Part shown: positions 18,577 through 26,743 of the stretch, in pieces
How the letters are laid out: every line of letters begins with the position of its first letter
How positions within the stretch are numbered: the first letter of the stretch is position 1
Origin: Marinifilum breve
GTDB lineage: Bacteria > Bacteroidota > Bacteroidia > Bacteroidales > Marinifilaceae
DNA length: 64,000 nucleotides
Reading direction: 5' to 3'
Assembly: GCF_003202155.1 (NCBI RefSeq)
Contig: NZ_QFLI01000001.1
Location: 496,001 to 560,000 of the forward strand
Position numbers and translations under genes: made by a program
Notes under the pieces: generated by a model
Seen by the model: the letters and a program-made list of their open reading frames with translations, nothing else
What the model was told of the DNA's origin: nothing
Database searches by the model: none

Positions 18577-19275
18577 TTAATTATCATCAGATAGAATAAA
18601 CCCAACGCCATGAACATTTTCGATTTTTACCTGTGAATCTGGCTTAAGATGCTTTCTCAGTTTTGTAATAAATACATCTAAACTTCTTCCCATGAAGTAA
18701 TCATTTTCGCCCCAAACCTTTACAAGGATATCCTCACGACGAACAACATTATTTTTCGATTGGAGCAACATGTATAGAACCTCTCCTTCCTTTTGCGTTA
18801 TTCGAGATTCGTTATCATCAATTCTTAGAGTAAGATTTACATGATTGTATTCAAACTTGCCAAGTTTGAAAGTTAATTCCGGAGTATCCTGAACTGAAGC
18901 TGTTCTTTTTAAAATAGCATTAATTCTTCTAATCAATTCATCCTCATCAAATGGTTTGGTGATATAATCATCTCCACCCAAATCAAAACCTTTCAATTTA
19001 TCTTCTTTTAAGGATTTTGCCGTGAGAAAAATAATAGGAATGTCCTTATCTTTTTTTCTAATCATCTTACCCAAAGAAAATCCATCCATTTTAGGAAGCA
19101 TCACATCCAAAAGACAAATATTATATTTCGATTTGGAAAATTTCTCATAACCTTCCTCACCATCTCTAGCCAAGCTAACTGTGAACCCTTCCATTTCAAG
19201 AAAAGCATTTAAAACCTCCCCAAGGTTAGGGTCATCTTCAACCAATAGTATATTTTTTGCTGTAAGTGTAGTCAT
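18577..19275 (-). CDS. OmpR-type response regulator (RprY-like)
   Basis: The 232-residue product has an N-terminal receiver (VEDD, phospho-Asp in NICLLDVMLPKMDG near residue 55, KP loop near 106). A winged-helix DNA-binding domain follows (TQKEGEVLYMLLQSKNNVVRREDILVKVWGENDYFMGRSLDVFITKLRKHL). The layout is that of the RprY regulators of Bacteroidota. It starts 4 bp after its cognate kinase, so the two are cotranscribed. Target genes are not known from the sequence. The divergent Lys/Cys-rich gene is a possible candidate by position only. Confidence 0.93.
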   Translation of the reverse strand: MTTLTAKNILLVEDDPNLGEVLNAFLEMEGFTVSLARDGEEGYEKFSKSKYNICLLDVMLPKMDGFSLGKMIRKKDKDIPIIFLTAKSLKEDKLKGFDLGGDDYITKPFDEDELIRRINAILKRTASVQDTPELTFKLGKFEYNHVNLTLRIDDNESRITQKEGEVLYMLLQSKNNVVRREDILVKVWGENDYFMGRSLDVFITKLRKHLKPDSQVKIENVHGVGFILSDDN

Positions 19276-19279
19276 AAAT

Positions 19280-20548
19280 TTAAGATTGTGGTATCATCAC
19301 AGTAAAGGTACTACCATAATTTTTCTTACTCCAAACATTTATAGAACCTTTATGAGCATCAATTATCATTCTGGAATATGACAAGCCAATTCCAAAGCCT
19401 TTAACATCGTGACGATCACCTGTTGGAGCTCGATAATATCTATCGAAAACATGTTTTTGTTCCTCCTTACTCATTCCAATTCCTTTATCGGATACCAGAA
19501 TAAGTAAACTTCCATTATTGTTTTTTGTTTCTAATTTCAATTCAGGCTTACCTGAAGAATATTTGATAGCATTATCCAGAAGGTTTAAAAATACATTTTG
19601 AATCAACTCTCGATCACCTGTAATTAAATCATTTACAGCAGATTTATTTACAATTAACTCTCCCTTTCGTTCCGATAATCTAACCGATAGAGAATCAATA
19701 CATTCTTTTAGTAGTTCATGAACATTAAATTGATTTGAATTTAATTGTAACTCTCCTCTATCGATACATGACAATTTTAAAAGTTGATCGACTTGCTTTT
19801 TAAGTCTATCATTTTCAGAAGTAATCATATTGGCATAATGAATTACCTGATTAGGTTGAGAATTAACCTTCTCACGGCCTAACATTTTTCCAGCCAAAGC
19901 AATTGTTGCCATAGGAGTTTTGAATTCGTGGGCAATATTATTTATAAGATCGGTTGTTCTTCCAAGTATTTTCTTGTCTTTAAGAAATGAGAAAACGGTC
20001 AATCCAAAAAATATAAATAGTATTAGTATCAGAATTACTGATAATATAAACATACTGCCCATACTATCCATTAAACTCTGCTCCCTTTTATTAAAATAGA
20101 CATTCAGAACAGCTTTATCGTGACTTAATGCCTTACGTAAACTATAATAGAAACATTTACTTCTTGGCTGCTCATCAGCTGAAGTTAATACCTCAATGGT
20201 GTAAGCTGACTGAATTTGGTAATTCTGAAATTGCTGCTTAATGATAGAATCCAAACGTTCCACTTCACTTTCCAATTTGGCACTATCATTGGCATCAAAT
20301 CTCGATTTACTCATACAAGCACTCATAGCTTCACATCTTTCTCTATCCTTCATAAACTCGTCAACCGATTCATGCAAAGCCATTCCTACCCTATGGTTAA
20401 ATTGTTCTTCGTTCAAATCTCGCGCCCTACCTATCCACCTTATTTGTATTAAAAGAAGAGTAATAAGAACTACCACAGATATGCCGAGGAATATCTGAAT
20501 TCTATAATTGCTTAATCTGTTAATTAATTTTTGAACTATTTTAATCAT
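19280..20548 (-). CDS. Sensor histidine kinase (RprX-like)
   Basis: The 422-residue membrane kinase has two membrane helices (about 16-38 and 165-190) that enclose a periplasmic sensor of roughly 125 residues with several Cys (RCEAMSACM, KCFYYS). The dimerisation domain has its His in INNIAHEFKTPMATIALAGKML. The ATPase domain shows NLLDNAIKYS, SDKGIGM and GFGIGLSYSRMII. No clear HAMP domain is present. It is the first gene of an operon with the RprY-like regulator, with a -7 element at 20594-20601. Confidence 0.92.
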   Translation of the reverse strand: MIKIVQKLINRLSNYRIQIFLGISVVVLITLLLIQIRWIGRARDLNEEQFNHRVGMALHESVDEFMKDRERCEAMSACMSKSRFDANDSAKLESEVERLDSIIKQQFQNYQIQSAYTIEVLTSADEQPRSKCFYYSLRKALSHDKAVLNVYFNKREQSLMDSMGSMFILSVILILILFIFFGLTVFSFLKDKKILGRTTDLINNIAHEFKTPMATIALAGKMLGREKVNSQPNQVIHYANMITSENDRLKKQVDQLLKLSCIDRGELQLNSNQFNVHELLKECIDSLSVRLSERKGELIVNKSAVNDLITGDRELIQNVFLNLLDNAIKYSSGKPELKLETKNNNGSLLILVSDKGIGMSKEEQKHVFDRYYRAPTGDRHDVKGFGIGLSYSRMIIDAHKGSINVWSKKNYGSTFTVMIPQS

Positions 20549-20593
20549 TTAATATCTTCTGTACTCCTTTAGTAATGGGTATATTAATCAATC

Positions 20594-20601
20594 CAAAGGT
20601 A
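20594..20601 (-). promoter_or_regulatory. Probable -7 element of the kinase/regulator operon
   Basis: The minus strand reads TACCTTTG, matching TAnnTTTG, about 46 bp upstream of the kinase start. Confidence 0.5.
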
Positions 20602-20728
20602 GTTTAATTTTTAAAAATTTAAATTTCTTTAACAATTCATTAACAGCAGATAAAAAGATCTTTTACGTTCTTTATAAAACAATTCAATAAAATCAAAACG
20701 GATTAATTAACATTTTAAATTTAAAACA

Positions 20729-21106
20729 ATGAAAAAATTATTATTGAGCCTATTATTTGTTTTCGCTATTAGCGCAGTAAGTTTCGCAGTTCAACCAGTT
20801 AGCATTTCTGTTGATAGCGATATTGTACTTACTCAGGATGTAGATCAAGATCAGGAACAAGATAAAAAGAAAGTAAAAAAAGAAGCTAAAGCTGATAAAA
20901 AAGCTTGTTGTTCTAAGAAAAAAGACTGTTCTAAGAAAGAATGTTCTAAAGAAAAAGCATGTTGTAAAAACAAAAAAGAATGCTCTAAAAAAGAGGCAAG
21001 CGCTAAAAAATGTGATTCTAAATGTAAAAAATCATGTTCGAAAGAAGCTAGCGCAAAGAAAAAATGTGATTCAAATTGTAAAAAAGATTGCAAGAAAAAG
21101 TCATAA
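20729..21106 (+). CDS. Exported Lys/Cys-rich low-complexity protein
   Basis: The 125-residue product has a clear signal peptide (about 1-20, ending SFA). A short acidic linker follows, then an 80-residue tail that is almost only Lys, Cys, Ser, Ala, Glu and Asp. In that tail I count 34 Lys and 13 Cys, arranged as repeated CCSKKK, DCSKKEC and KKCDSKCKK units. Such a tail could bind metals, polyanions or polyphosphate, but no function is established. It is divergent from the RprXY-like operon and followed by its own terminator. The repeats make it prone to length variation. Confidence 0.8.
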   Translation: MKKLLLSLLFVFAISAVSFAVQPVSISVDSDIVLTQDVDQDQEQDKKKVKKEAKADKKACCSKKKDCSKKECSKEKACCKNKKECSKKEASAKKCDSKCKKSCSKEASAKKKCDSNCKKDCKKKS

Positions 21107-21127
21107 TTTATTATCAAGCAACAGTTA

Positions 21128-21157
21128 AGCCCTTCGAAAATTTGAAGGGCTTTTTTA
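21128..21157 (+). terminator. Intrinsic terminator after the Lys/Cys-rich gene
   Basis: AGCCCTTC (21128-21135) pairs with GAAGGGCT (21144-21151) and is followed by a T-run. Confidence 0.9.
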
Positions 21158-21227
21158 TGCATTTTGGTACAATTTATGTTGCACGTTTAGCGTTAGAATT
21201 TAAAATCAATATAATATTGAAACACCC

Positions 21228-21803
21228 ATGAAAACATCAATAATTTTAACCTTAAGCCTTGTATTCTCATTCTTCGCACAATCACAAAATGTTGAACGTT
21301 ACATGCAATATCATGATACCGGTAGAATGCTAATACTAGAAGGCAAGTATGATAAAGCAATCCCATACCTGGATACTGCTATTAATATAATGCCCTACTA
21401 TCCTACTATTTTCCAAGACAGAGGATATGCATACATGCAACTAAAAAACTACAAAAAGGCGATATTGGATTTTAATCATGTGCTGGCTAAAAAACCATAT
21501 ATGAGCGAAGTAAAATTACAAAGAGGAATGGCTTATTACCACCTGAACCGATTAAATGAATCGGAACAGGATTTATTGGCTGTTGCCAATTCTAATCCGT
21601 CCAAAAGCAGAGAGGCAATTATATACCTTGAAAACATCCAAAAAGAAAAGGAACTAGCTTATATTCAAAACCAGCAACAATTAGATTACTTACGATTACA
21701 AGTTGAAAATGAAAGACTTCAAAGAGCTCGACATCGAGAGGAGGTAATCTGGAATACCGTAGTTCCTCTGGCCTTCTGGACGACTGTATTTTTAACCTGG
21801 TAA
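21228..21803 (+). CDS. Exported TPR protein with C-terminal membrane helix
   Basis: The 191-residue product has a signal peptide (1-19), then about three tetratricopeptide repeats (residues 28-130; GKYDKAIPYLDTAINIMP, KNYKKAILDFNHVLAKKP, NRLNESEQDLLAVANSNP). A Gln/Glu-rich coiled-coil segment (135-172) and a short hydrophobic C-terminus (VVPLAFWTTVFLTW) follow. It is likely a periplasmic protein-interaction module attached to a membrane. Its last 12 bases overlap the end of the convergent antiporter gene. Confidence 0.8.
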   Translation: MKTSIILTLSLVFSFFAQSQNVERYMQYHDTGRMLILEGKYDKAIPYLDTAINIMPYYPTIFQDRGYAYMQLKNYKKAILDFNHVLAKKPYMSEVKLQRGMAYYHLNRLNESEQDLLAVANSNPSKSREAIIYLENIQKEKELAYIQNQQQLDYLRLQVENERLQRARHREEVIWNTVVPLAFWTTVFLTW

Positions 21804-23810
21804 ATCAGTATCCGGCTGTATTGGTCTTCGCTTAAATGAAATGGTTTTTCCGGCGAACCTTATTTTTTTTAAGTCAGGAGTTTCCATATTCTCTAATTTA
21901 AGTCTCAATTTATCTATACTGTCAATTGAGCCAACAACAGTCAGCACATCGCCCAATCGTAACCTTGTGAATCCTGTCGAAATCAAAGTATTCTGATTGC
22001 GTTTGGTTGCCAATATAATTAAATCAGTAGGAATTTGCAGGTCTCGAATTGCAACACCATGCAATTCTGGATTTTGCATTTCTATATCAACAGTATCCTG
22101 ATTTTCTTCCATACCCAGCAATAGTGAAGTTGCAATAGGTGAACGAACCAGATGGTCCATAAGACTCACCATTACGGTAGATGGTTCAACAATTAATGCA
22201 CCTAACTCATGAAATTTCTTAATGAAACTTCTTTCATGAACTCGAACCACAATATCTCTGGTCCCAAAATGTTCATAAGCCAATTCACAAACCGTTAAAT
22301 TGTCATTATCTTTATTTAAAAGAACCAAAGCATCTGCCTTGTGAGCTTTAATCTTCCTTAATTCTTCCAAATTATACTCGGGAACATGTACAACATTTAC
22401 TCCTTGATATTCTAATTTTGCTTTGGCTTCATTTCGAGTAACCAATTGTACTTTCCAATCATTATCCGCTAACTGTCGTGCCAATGCAAGTGATTGACCT
22501 TCTAATCCAAAAATAAGTGCTTTTTGAACTTTATTTTCATGCTGTAATTCCCTTTGTTTATGACTTTCGCCAACCAGAAGAATAGACCATTTGAATAATG
22601 GAGGCCCGAATATCTCATTTAATACAATTACAGCTAAAAGTATGGTAGCAAACTCGGAACCCCAAGTTGGATATTTTGCCGATACAACTGACACTAACCC
22701 AATAGCAACCCCAGCTTGAGTTACAAATGGCATCCATGAAATTCTATTATAACGCATTGGATCTCCACCCAAAGTACCTCCTATAAATGCACCAATCGCC
22801 ATACTCGTTAATCGTACAAAAAAAAATATCAAAGCAATTGACCATACATCTTTTAGAATATCAATTTTTACCGAAGCTCCCGTTAATGTGTAAAATAACA
22901 CATAAATAGATGGAACAACCAATTCGATAATGCGATTAAACTCTCTTCGGTTTTTACCAAAATTAACAACTACAAAACTTCCAAGAATACAGATTAGCAA
23001 TGGCTCGATGTATAAATCAAATCCAAACCATTCGATACTTTGATGATGAACTAAACTTGCTAACAAATACACACTGTATCCGGTAAGGACAATAATAAAA
23101 GCCTTAAGCTGAGTATATATACGAATGGATAAGATTAGATTTAATAAATTTCCTAAAACAAAACCTAAAAATACCGATAAACACAACTCTCCAAACAAAA
23201 TAATCACCAACCAAAAATCGAATGGGATTTTTGATATCAATGCATCTGCAACTGCAAAGCAAATGGTGAATAGTACAATTACCAACACATCCTTAATAAC
23301 CGTAACACCAATAGCCATTTGTGTAAATGGTCCTTTTGCTCGCATTTCATTAATTACAGCTATGGCCGAAACTGGCGACCTAGTAACGAACACCGTTCCA
23401 ATTAACAAAGCAATAGCCAACTTGTATTCAAATGACATATCTGATAAGAATTGAATTCTCTCGGAAATCAACAAAACAAAAGAGACACTAAGTCCAAAAG
23501 TAAATACGAGTTGCCCAAAGGTCATCCACTTTATGCTTCTCATTCTTCCCTTTAACTCTTTAAGAAACAATTCGGCTCCCGCAGCAAATGCAATAAATGC
23601 CAATGATATTTCATTTATGAATCCTAGTTTTTCAATTGAAGTTTTAGGCAAAAGATTCAATACATAAGGACCAGATAACATCCCAATAAATAAAAGGCCA
23701 GTAATTATAGGTAACTTGATTTTTGGGAAATACAGCGATATTCTATTTGCTCCCACCGCAATAATCAGAAAACCCATTAAGACCATTAATATTTCAAGAT
23801 ACTCATTCAT
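21792..23810 (-). CDS. CPA-family cation:proton antiporter with RCK domains
   Basis: From the ATG at 23810 the product is 672 residues. The frame opens 45 bp earlier but adds an unlikely leader. The first about 400 residues form roughly 12 membrane helices of the Na+/H+ exchanger type. A cytoplasmic RCK-N/TrkA-N domain follows (KALIFGLEGQSLALARQLADNDWKVQLVTRN), with a variant Gly-rich loop. An RCK-C domain is at the C-terminus (HGVAIRDLQIPTDLIILATKRN, RLRLGDVLTVVGS). Ion-gated control by nucleotide binding is expected. It is probably a K+ or Na+/H+ exchanger used for pH or ion balance, but the ion is not determined. Confidence 0.88.
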   Translation of the reverse strand: MNEYLEILMVLMGFLIIAVGANRISLYFPKIKLPIITGLLFIGMLSGPYVLNLLPKTSIEKLGFINEISLAFIAFAAGAELFLKELKGRMRSIKWMTFGQLVFTFGLSVSFVLLISERIQFLSDMSFEYKLAIALLIGTVFVTRSPVSAIAVINEMRAKGPFTQMAIGVTVIKDVLVIVLFTICFAVADALISKIPFDFWLVIILFGELCLSVFLGFVLGNLLNLILSIRIYTQLKAFIIVLTGYSVYLLASLVHHQSIEWFGFDLYIEPLLICILGSFVVVNFGKNRREFNRIIELVVPSIYVLFYTLTGASVKIDILKDVWSIALIFFFVRLTSMAIGAFIGGTLGGDPMRYNRISWMPFVTQAGVAIGLVSVVSAKYPTWGSEFATILLAVIVLNEIFGPPLFKWSILLVGESHKQRELQHENKVQKALIFGLEGQSLALARQLADNDWKVQLVTRNEAKAKLEYQGVNVVHVPEYNLEELRKIKAHKADALVLLNKDNDNLTVCELAYEHFGTRDIVVRVHERSFIKKFHELGALIVEPSTVMVSLMDHLVRSPIATSLLLGMEENQDTVDIEMQNPELHGVAIRDLQIPTDLIILATKRNQNTLISTGFTRLRLGDVLTVVGSIDSIDKLRLKLENMETPDLKKIRFAGKTISFKRRPIQPDTDLPG

Positions 23811-24100
23811 TCGATTCAATTTTAATGTTTGCTCAAAACAATTGATATAAAACATATCATAGCAACTTGTTTAGGTATTAGTATTTAAGATACAGAATTC
23901 TCTTATTAGTTCCAATTCCATCAAACATTGTTAAATGATTGTAAAGTCTGCACAGATACGAACACTTACTGTACGAAATGTAACATGATTTCCTTTTCCA
24001 TTAGCACTACTCCTACTCATTAAGCACTGACATAGTGCAACTTGCAGAAAACGGCACAAATACTGTTATAATTCTACCGAACCTATTAACCAAACTTAAA

Positions 24101-25066
24101 ATGAAGATCAAACGAATTTTAACCGTTGGAGTTATTTTTTTGATGATTTGCATTGTAAATACAAAGGCAAGTAATCAAAATTATTCTCCTGAAATTATCA
24201 AAGCTGTTCTTGATGAAACTCAAGAGCTTTGCTCAAAAGATAATGGATTGCTATGGGGACATAGTTTGGATGTTCCGATTCTTTTTGTTGATGAAGAGAA
24301 TGAAATCGTGTACTCAAATAAGAATAGCTCAAAATTAAATCTGGAAGAAAAAAATAACATTTACATAGGGAAACTTCCTGATTTTATAAAAGTGAAAAAA
24401 GGACCACAAAAAATAGACAAACGCAATTGGGCTGTTATACCTCTACCTTTGCCTGAAAACAAAATTGAACAACAGTGTGTTATTTTGCATGAAGCTTTTC
24501 ATTGTTTGCAACCACAAATAGACTTGAAACCTTTACCATATAATAACAGTCATATGGAAGAGATGGAAGCAAGAGTATGGTTAAAACTTGAGTGGAAAGC
24601 CCTGGATTTTGCATTGCATAGTGAAGGAGAAGACAGAAAACAAGCAATCATCGATGCAATTTGCTTTAGGAAATATCGCAGAGCTTTATACTCTGATTGT
24701 GATGGCTGTGAAAATAGATTCGAAATTCACGAAGGAATGGCTGAATATACCGCTCAAAAAATATGCAGATCCAATCCAGAGTTTAAATCTTTCTTGCAAT
24801 CAAAGCTTGAATGTTTATGGGAAAACAAATCGTACGCTGATTGTTTTGCTTATTTCACCGGGCCTGTTTATGCTTATTTATTGGATGAAACTGAAATTAA
24901 CTGGAGAAACCAATTAGGATCAAAAGACGATATTGCCATACTGGTACAAACAGCTTATAACATTTCGTTACCTTTTGATGTTTATATGGAAGCCGAAGAA
25001 AGATCTGTTTTGTATAGTGGAGCTAAAATTATGGGAGAAGAACTGGATAGAGAAATTTCATTATAA
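24101..25066 (+). CDS. Exported putative HExxH metallopeptidase, unknown family
   Basis: The ATG at 24101 is chosen because it begins a signal peptide (MKIKRILTVGVIFLMICIVNTKAS). The frame extends 66 bp further upstream without a plausible leader. The mature protein has a HEAFH zinc-binding motif near residues 130-134 and a later HEGMAEYTA segment that may supply the third ligand Glu, as in gluzincins. Cys residues (DCDGCENRF) may form disulfides. It is likely periplasmic or secreted. The sequence supports a metallopeptidase, but the family is not recognised and activity is not proven. Confidence 0.6.
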   Translation: MKIKRILTVGVIFLMICIVNTKASNQNYSPEIIKAVLDETQELCSKDNGLLWGHSLDVPILFVDEENEIVYSNKNSSKLNLEEKNNIYIGKLPDFIKVKKGPQKIDKRNWAVIPLPLPENKIEQQCVILHEAFHCLQPQIDLKPLPYNNSHMEEMEARVWLKLEWKALDFALHSEGEDRKQAIIDAICFRKYRRALYSDCDGCENRFEIHEGMAEYTAQKICRSNPEFKSFLQSKLECLWENKSYADCFAYFTGPVYAYLLDETEINWRNQLGSKDDIAILVQTAYNISLPFDVYMEAEERSVLYSGAKIMGEELDREISL

Positions 25067-25100
25067 GCCGTTTGCTTATCTGAAATTAATTAGTTTAAAA

Positions 25101-25128
25101 AAGGATTGCCACCGGCAATCCTTTTTAT
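25101..25128 (+). terminator. Intrinsic terminator after the HExxH gene
   Basis: AAGGATTGCC (25101-25110) pairs perfectly with GGCAATCCTT (25114-25123). An A-run lies before it and a T-run after. Confidence 0.9.
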
Positions 25129-25179
25129 TTACATTACAATTTTCTTTCATTAACTTTATATATCAAAAAGAAGAAAATC

Positions 25180-25443
25180 ATGAATATTTTATTGGAACAA
25201 GGTTGGAGCGAAATAGATAGTAAGCTGATTAAAAATTACGTATTATCTGATTTTACCCATGCCATTAAATTTATCAATCTTATTGCCGAAGATGCCGAAA
25301 AAGTTGATCATCACCCTGACATTAAACTGTATAAATACAAAAATGTCAGAGTAACATTAACAACTCACTCTAAACGAAGAATTACAGAAAAAGACATTTC
25401 GCTAGCAAAGCAGATTGATAAGATCTTTGATTCAATTAATTGA
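25180..25443 (+). CDS. Pterin-4a-carbinolamine dehydratase family protein
   Basis: The 87-residue product matches the small PCD fold (pfam Pterin_4a). It has DFTHAIKFINLIAEDAEKVDHHPDI and a V.VTLTTHS strand, in which the two adjacent His and the later His correspond to the active-site set. In organisms with phenylalanine hydroxylase, this enzyme recycles the pterin cofactor. No hydroxylase gene is visible here, so another role (pterin repair or molybdopterin-related) is possible. It is convergent with pheA, the stops only 2 bp apart. A TAACTTTA box at 25151-25158 is a weak promoter candidate. Confidence 0.9.
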   Translation: MNILLEQGWSEIDSKLIKNYVLSDFTHAIKFINLIAEDAEKVDHHPDIKLYKYKNVRVTLTTHSKRRITEKDISLAKQIDKIFDSIN

Positions 25444-25445
25444 TT

Positions 25446-26285
25446 TTATCGAATTTCAATTCCCTTATTATAAGTTCCTAAAATTTGCATTCCTCGTACC
25501 TTCTGAGAAATCATGTTCATTGCATTTTTAAATTGCATTGGAGCTTTAAATTCTAGATCAACATGAAAGAAATACTGCCAATTTTCTCCAGGAATTGGAT
25601 GGGATTGGATTTTAGAAAGGTTAATACCCTCTTGAGCAAAACAATCTAAAATATACGACAAACTACCGGGTTCATGACTTGTGCTAAAGTATAGTGAAGC
25701 CTTTGTAAATCCTCCATTAACACCAACATCTTTTTGTCTTTTTAGCAAGAAAAATCGAGTTTGATTATTCTTAATACTTTCAATGGCCTCCTCCAAAATC
25801 TCTAAATCATAAAGCTTAGCAGGTAAATCTCCAGCAATTGCTCCTACACCTTGTAGTTCCTTGTCACGAATATTTTTAGCACTTAATGCAGTATCTTCCA
25901 TCTCTACCAATCTGATATGTGGATATTGACGAAAAAATGCTCTACACTGATTGATAGCCATTGGATGAGAATGAACCTCTTTTAAATCCTCAATTTTCTG
26001 TCCCGGCAAAGCCATCAAGTTTTGCTTAACTCGTAAAAAGATCTCTCCTTCCACAACAAGGCCTGAATCTTGTAACAATCCATAATTTTGTAAAATACTT
26101 CCAGCTATTGAATTCTCAATGGCCATTATTCCTGCATCGCAAGCACTTTCATCATTAACAAGGTCAACAAGTTTGGCAAAATTTTCAGCTGGAATAATTT
26201 CAACATCCTCACCATAATATGCATTAGCCGCAATGTGATGGAAACAGCCTTCCACTCCTTGAATAACAATTCTTCTCTTGTCCAT
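25446..26285 (-). CDS. pheA: Prephenate dehydratase with ACT domain
   Basis: This enzyme makes phenylpyruvate from prephenate in phenylalanine synthesis. The 279-residue product has the catalytic domain (GVEGCFHHIAANAY, IENSIAGSI, HSHPMAINQCRAFF, NNQTRFFLL, where the Thr-Arg-Phe motif is essential) at about 1-185. An ACT domain (about 195-275; KASLYFSTSHEPGSLSYILDCFAQEGINLSKIQSHPIP) gives feedback inhibition by Phe. There is no chorismate mutase domain. Transcription appears to be attenuated by two Phe-rich leader peptides upstream. Length is normal for a monofunctional PheA. Confidence 0.95.
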   Translation of the reverse strand: MDKRRIVIQGVEGCFHHIAANAYYGEDVEIIPAENFAKLVDLVNDESACDAGIMAIENSIAGSILQNYGLLQDSGLVVEGEIFLRVKQNLMALPGQKIEDLKEVHSHPMAINQCRAFFRQYPHIRLVEMEDTALSAKNIRDKELQGVGAIAGDLPAKLYDLEILEEAIESIKNNQTRFFLLKRQKDVGVNGGFTKASLYFSTSHEPGSLSYILDCFAQEGINLSKIQSHPIPGENWQYFFHVDLEFKAPMQFKNAMNMISQKVRGMQILGTYNKGIEIR

Positions 26286-26312
26286 TTTGTTTTGGTTTTA
26301 TTAGATTTTTTT

Positions 26313-26342
26313 CAAAAAAAAAGTCCTGAATAATCAGGACTC
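26313..26342 (-). terminator. pheA attenuator terminator 2 (proximal)
   Basis: AGTCCTGA (26322-26329) pairs with TCAGGACT (26334-26341), with a run of nine T on the minus strand (A-run 26313-26321), about 28 bp upstream of the pheA start. The bases 26335-26342 can instead pair over 8 bp with 26374-26381, inside the leader peptide coding region. That gives a mutually exclusive antiterminator. Confidence 0.85.
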
Positions 26343-26362
26343 TCTTTTAATGCATTTGTAAT

Positions 26363-26443
26363 TTAAACCATAAGAATCCTGTCCTTCTCGTCTCCAAAAA
26401 AGAAAAAGCTAAAAATGAAGCTAAAGGAAAATATGGTTCTCAT
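26363..26443 (-). CDS. Phe-rich leader peptide 2 of pheA (26 residues)
   Basis: On the minus strand an ATG at 26441-26443 opens a 26-codon frame that ends in TAA at 26363-26365. Residues 5, 7, 9, 11, 13, 14, 15 and 16 are Phe, so eight Phe lie within twelve codons. The codons after the Phe run overlap one arm of an alternative pairing with the following terminator. A ribosome stalled at Phe codons would leave that arm free and let transcription continue into pheA. A ribosome finishing the peptide would cover it and allow termination. This is the logic of pheL-type attenuation. Confidence 0.85.
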   Translation of the reverse strand: MRTIFSFSFIFSFFFFGDEKDRILMV

Positions 26444-26451
26444 TATATCGT

Positions 26452-26479
26452 AAAAAAAAGAGCCTTTCGAAAAAGGCTC
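26452..26479 (-). terminator. pheA attenuator terminator 1 (distal)
   Basis: GAGCCTTT (26460-26467) pairs with AAAGGCTC (26472-26479) around a 4-base loop. Eight T follow on the minus strand (26452-26459). It lies between leader peptide 1 and leader peptide 2. Confidence 0.85.
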
Positions 26480-26515
26480 AGTTAATATTTTATATCACAC
26501 AAAACCTCTTCAGCA

Positions 26516-26563
26516 CTACATGCTAAAAAAGAAAAAAAATCGGTTTGCGTGAACTCTATTCAT
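26516..26563 (-). CDS. Phe-rich leader peptide 1 of pheA (15 residues)
   Basis: On the minus strand an ATG at 26561-26563 opens MNRVHANRFFFFFSM and ends at TAG 26516-26518. Five consecutive Phe codons lie just before the stop. It is followed after about 35 bases by terminator 1, and preceded by a -7 promoter box about 25 bp upstream. A GAAGAGG stretch between the peptide and the terminator can pair, with G-U wobbles, with the terminator's left arm. This is a possible antiterminator, less convincing than that of leader 2. Confidence 0.8.
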   Translation of the reverse strand: MNRVHANRFFFFFSM

Positions 26564-26587
26564 AGTTTGTAAATCATTTATACAGTT

Positions 26588-26595
26588 CAAAGGTA
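26588..26595 (-). promoter_or_regulatory. Probable -7 element of the pheA leader
   Basis: The minus strand reads TACCTTTG, matching TAnnTTTG. Transcription would start about 20 bases before leader peptide 1, so the transcript would carry both attenuators. No clear -33 box was seen. Confidence 0.6.
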
Positions 26596-26743
26596 AAAAA
26601 ATAATTTTAAAAATAATGGTTTGGCATAAAATCAATTCAGTTTCAACAACATAATTTAATGCAATAATAAGAGAAACAACTAAGTTTTCTCGATGATTTT
26701 TAATATCTTTTAATCTGATTTTTATTATTTAAGAGAAAACCAC

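Noticed and set aside
20841-21106. Metallothionein
   Set aside because: The Cys content is lower and the Lys content far higher than in bacterial metallothioneins, and the protein is exported; metal binding remains only possible.
20851-21162. 103-residue antisense ORF to the Lys/Cys-rich gene
   Set aside because: It arises from the repetitive Lys codons on the opposite strand; the plus-strand gene has a signal peptide and terminator.
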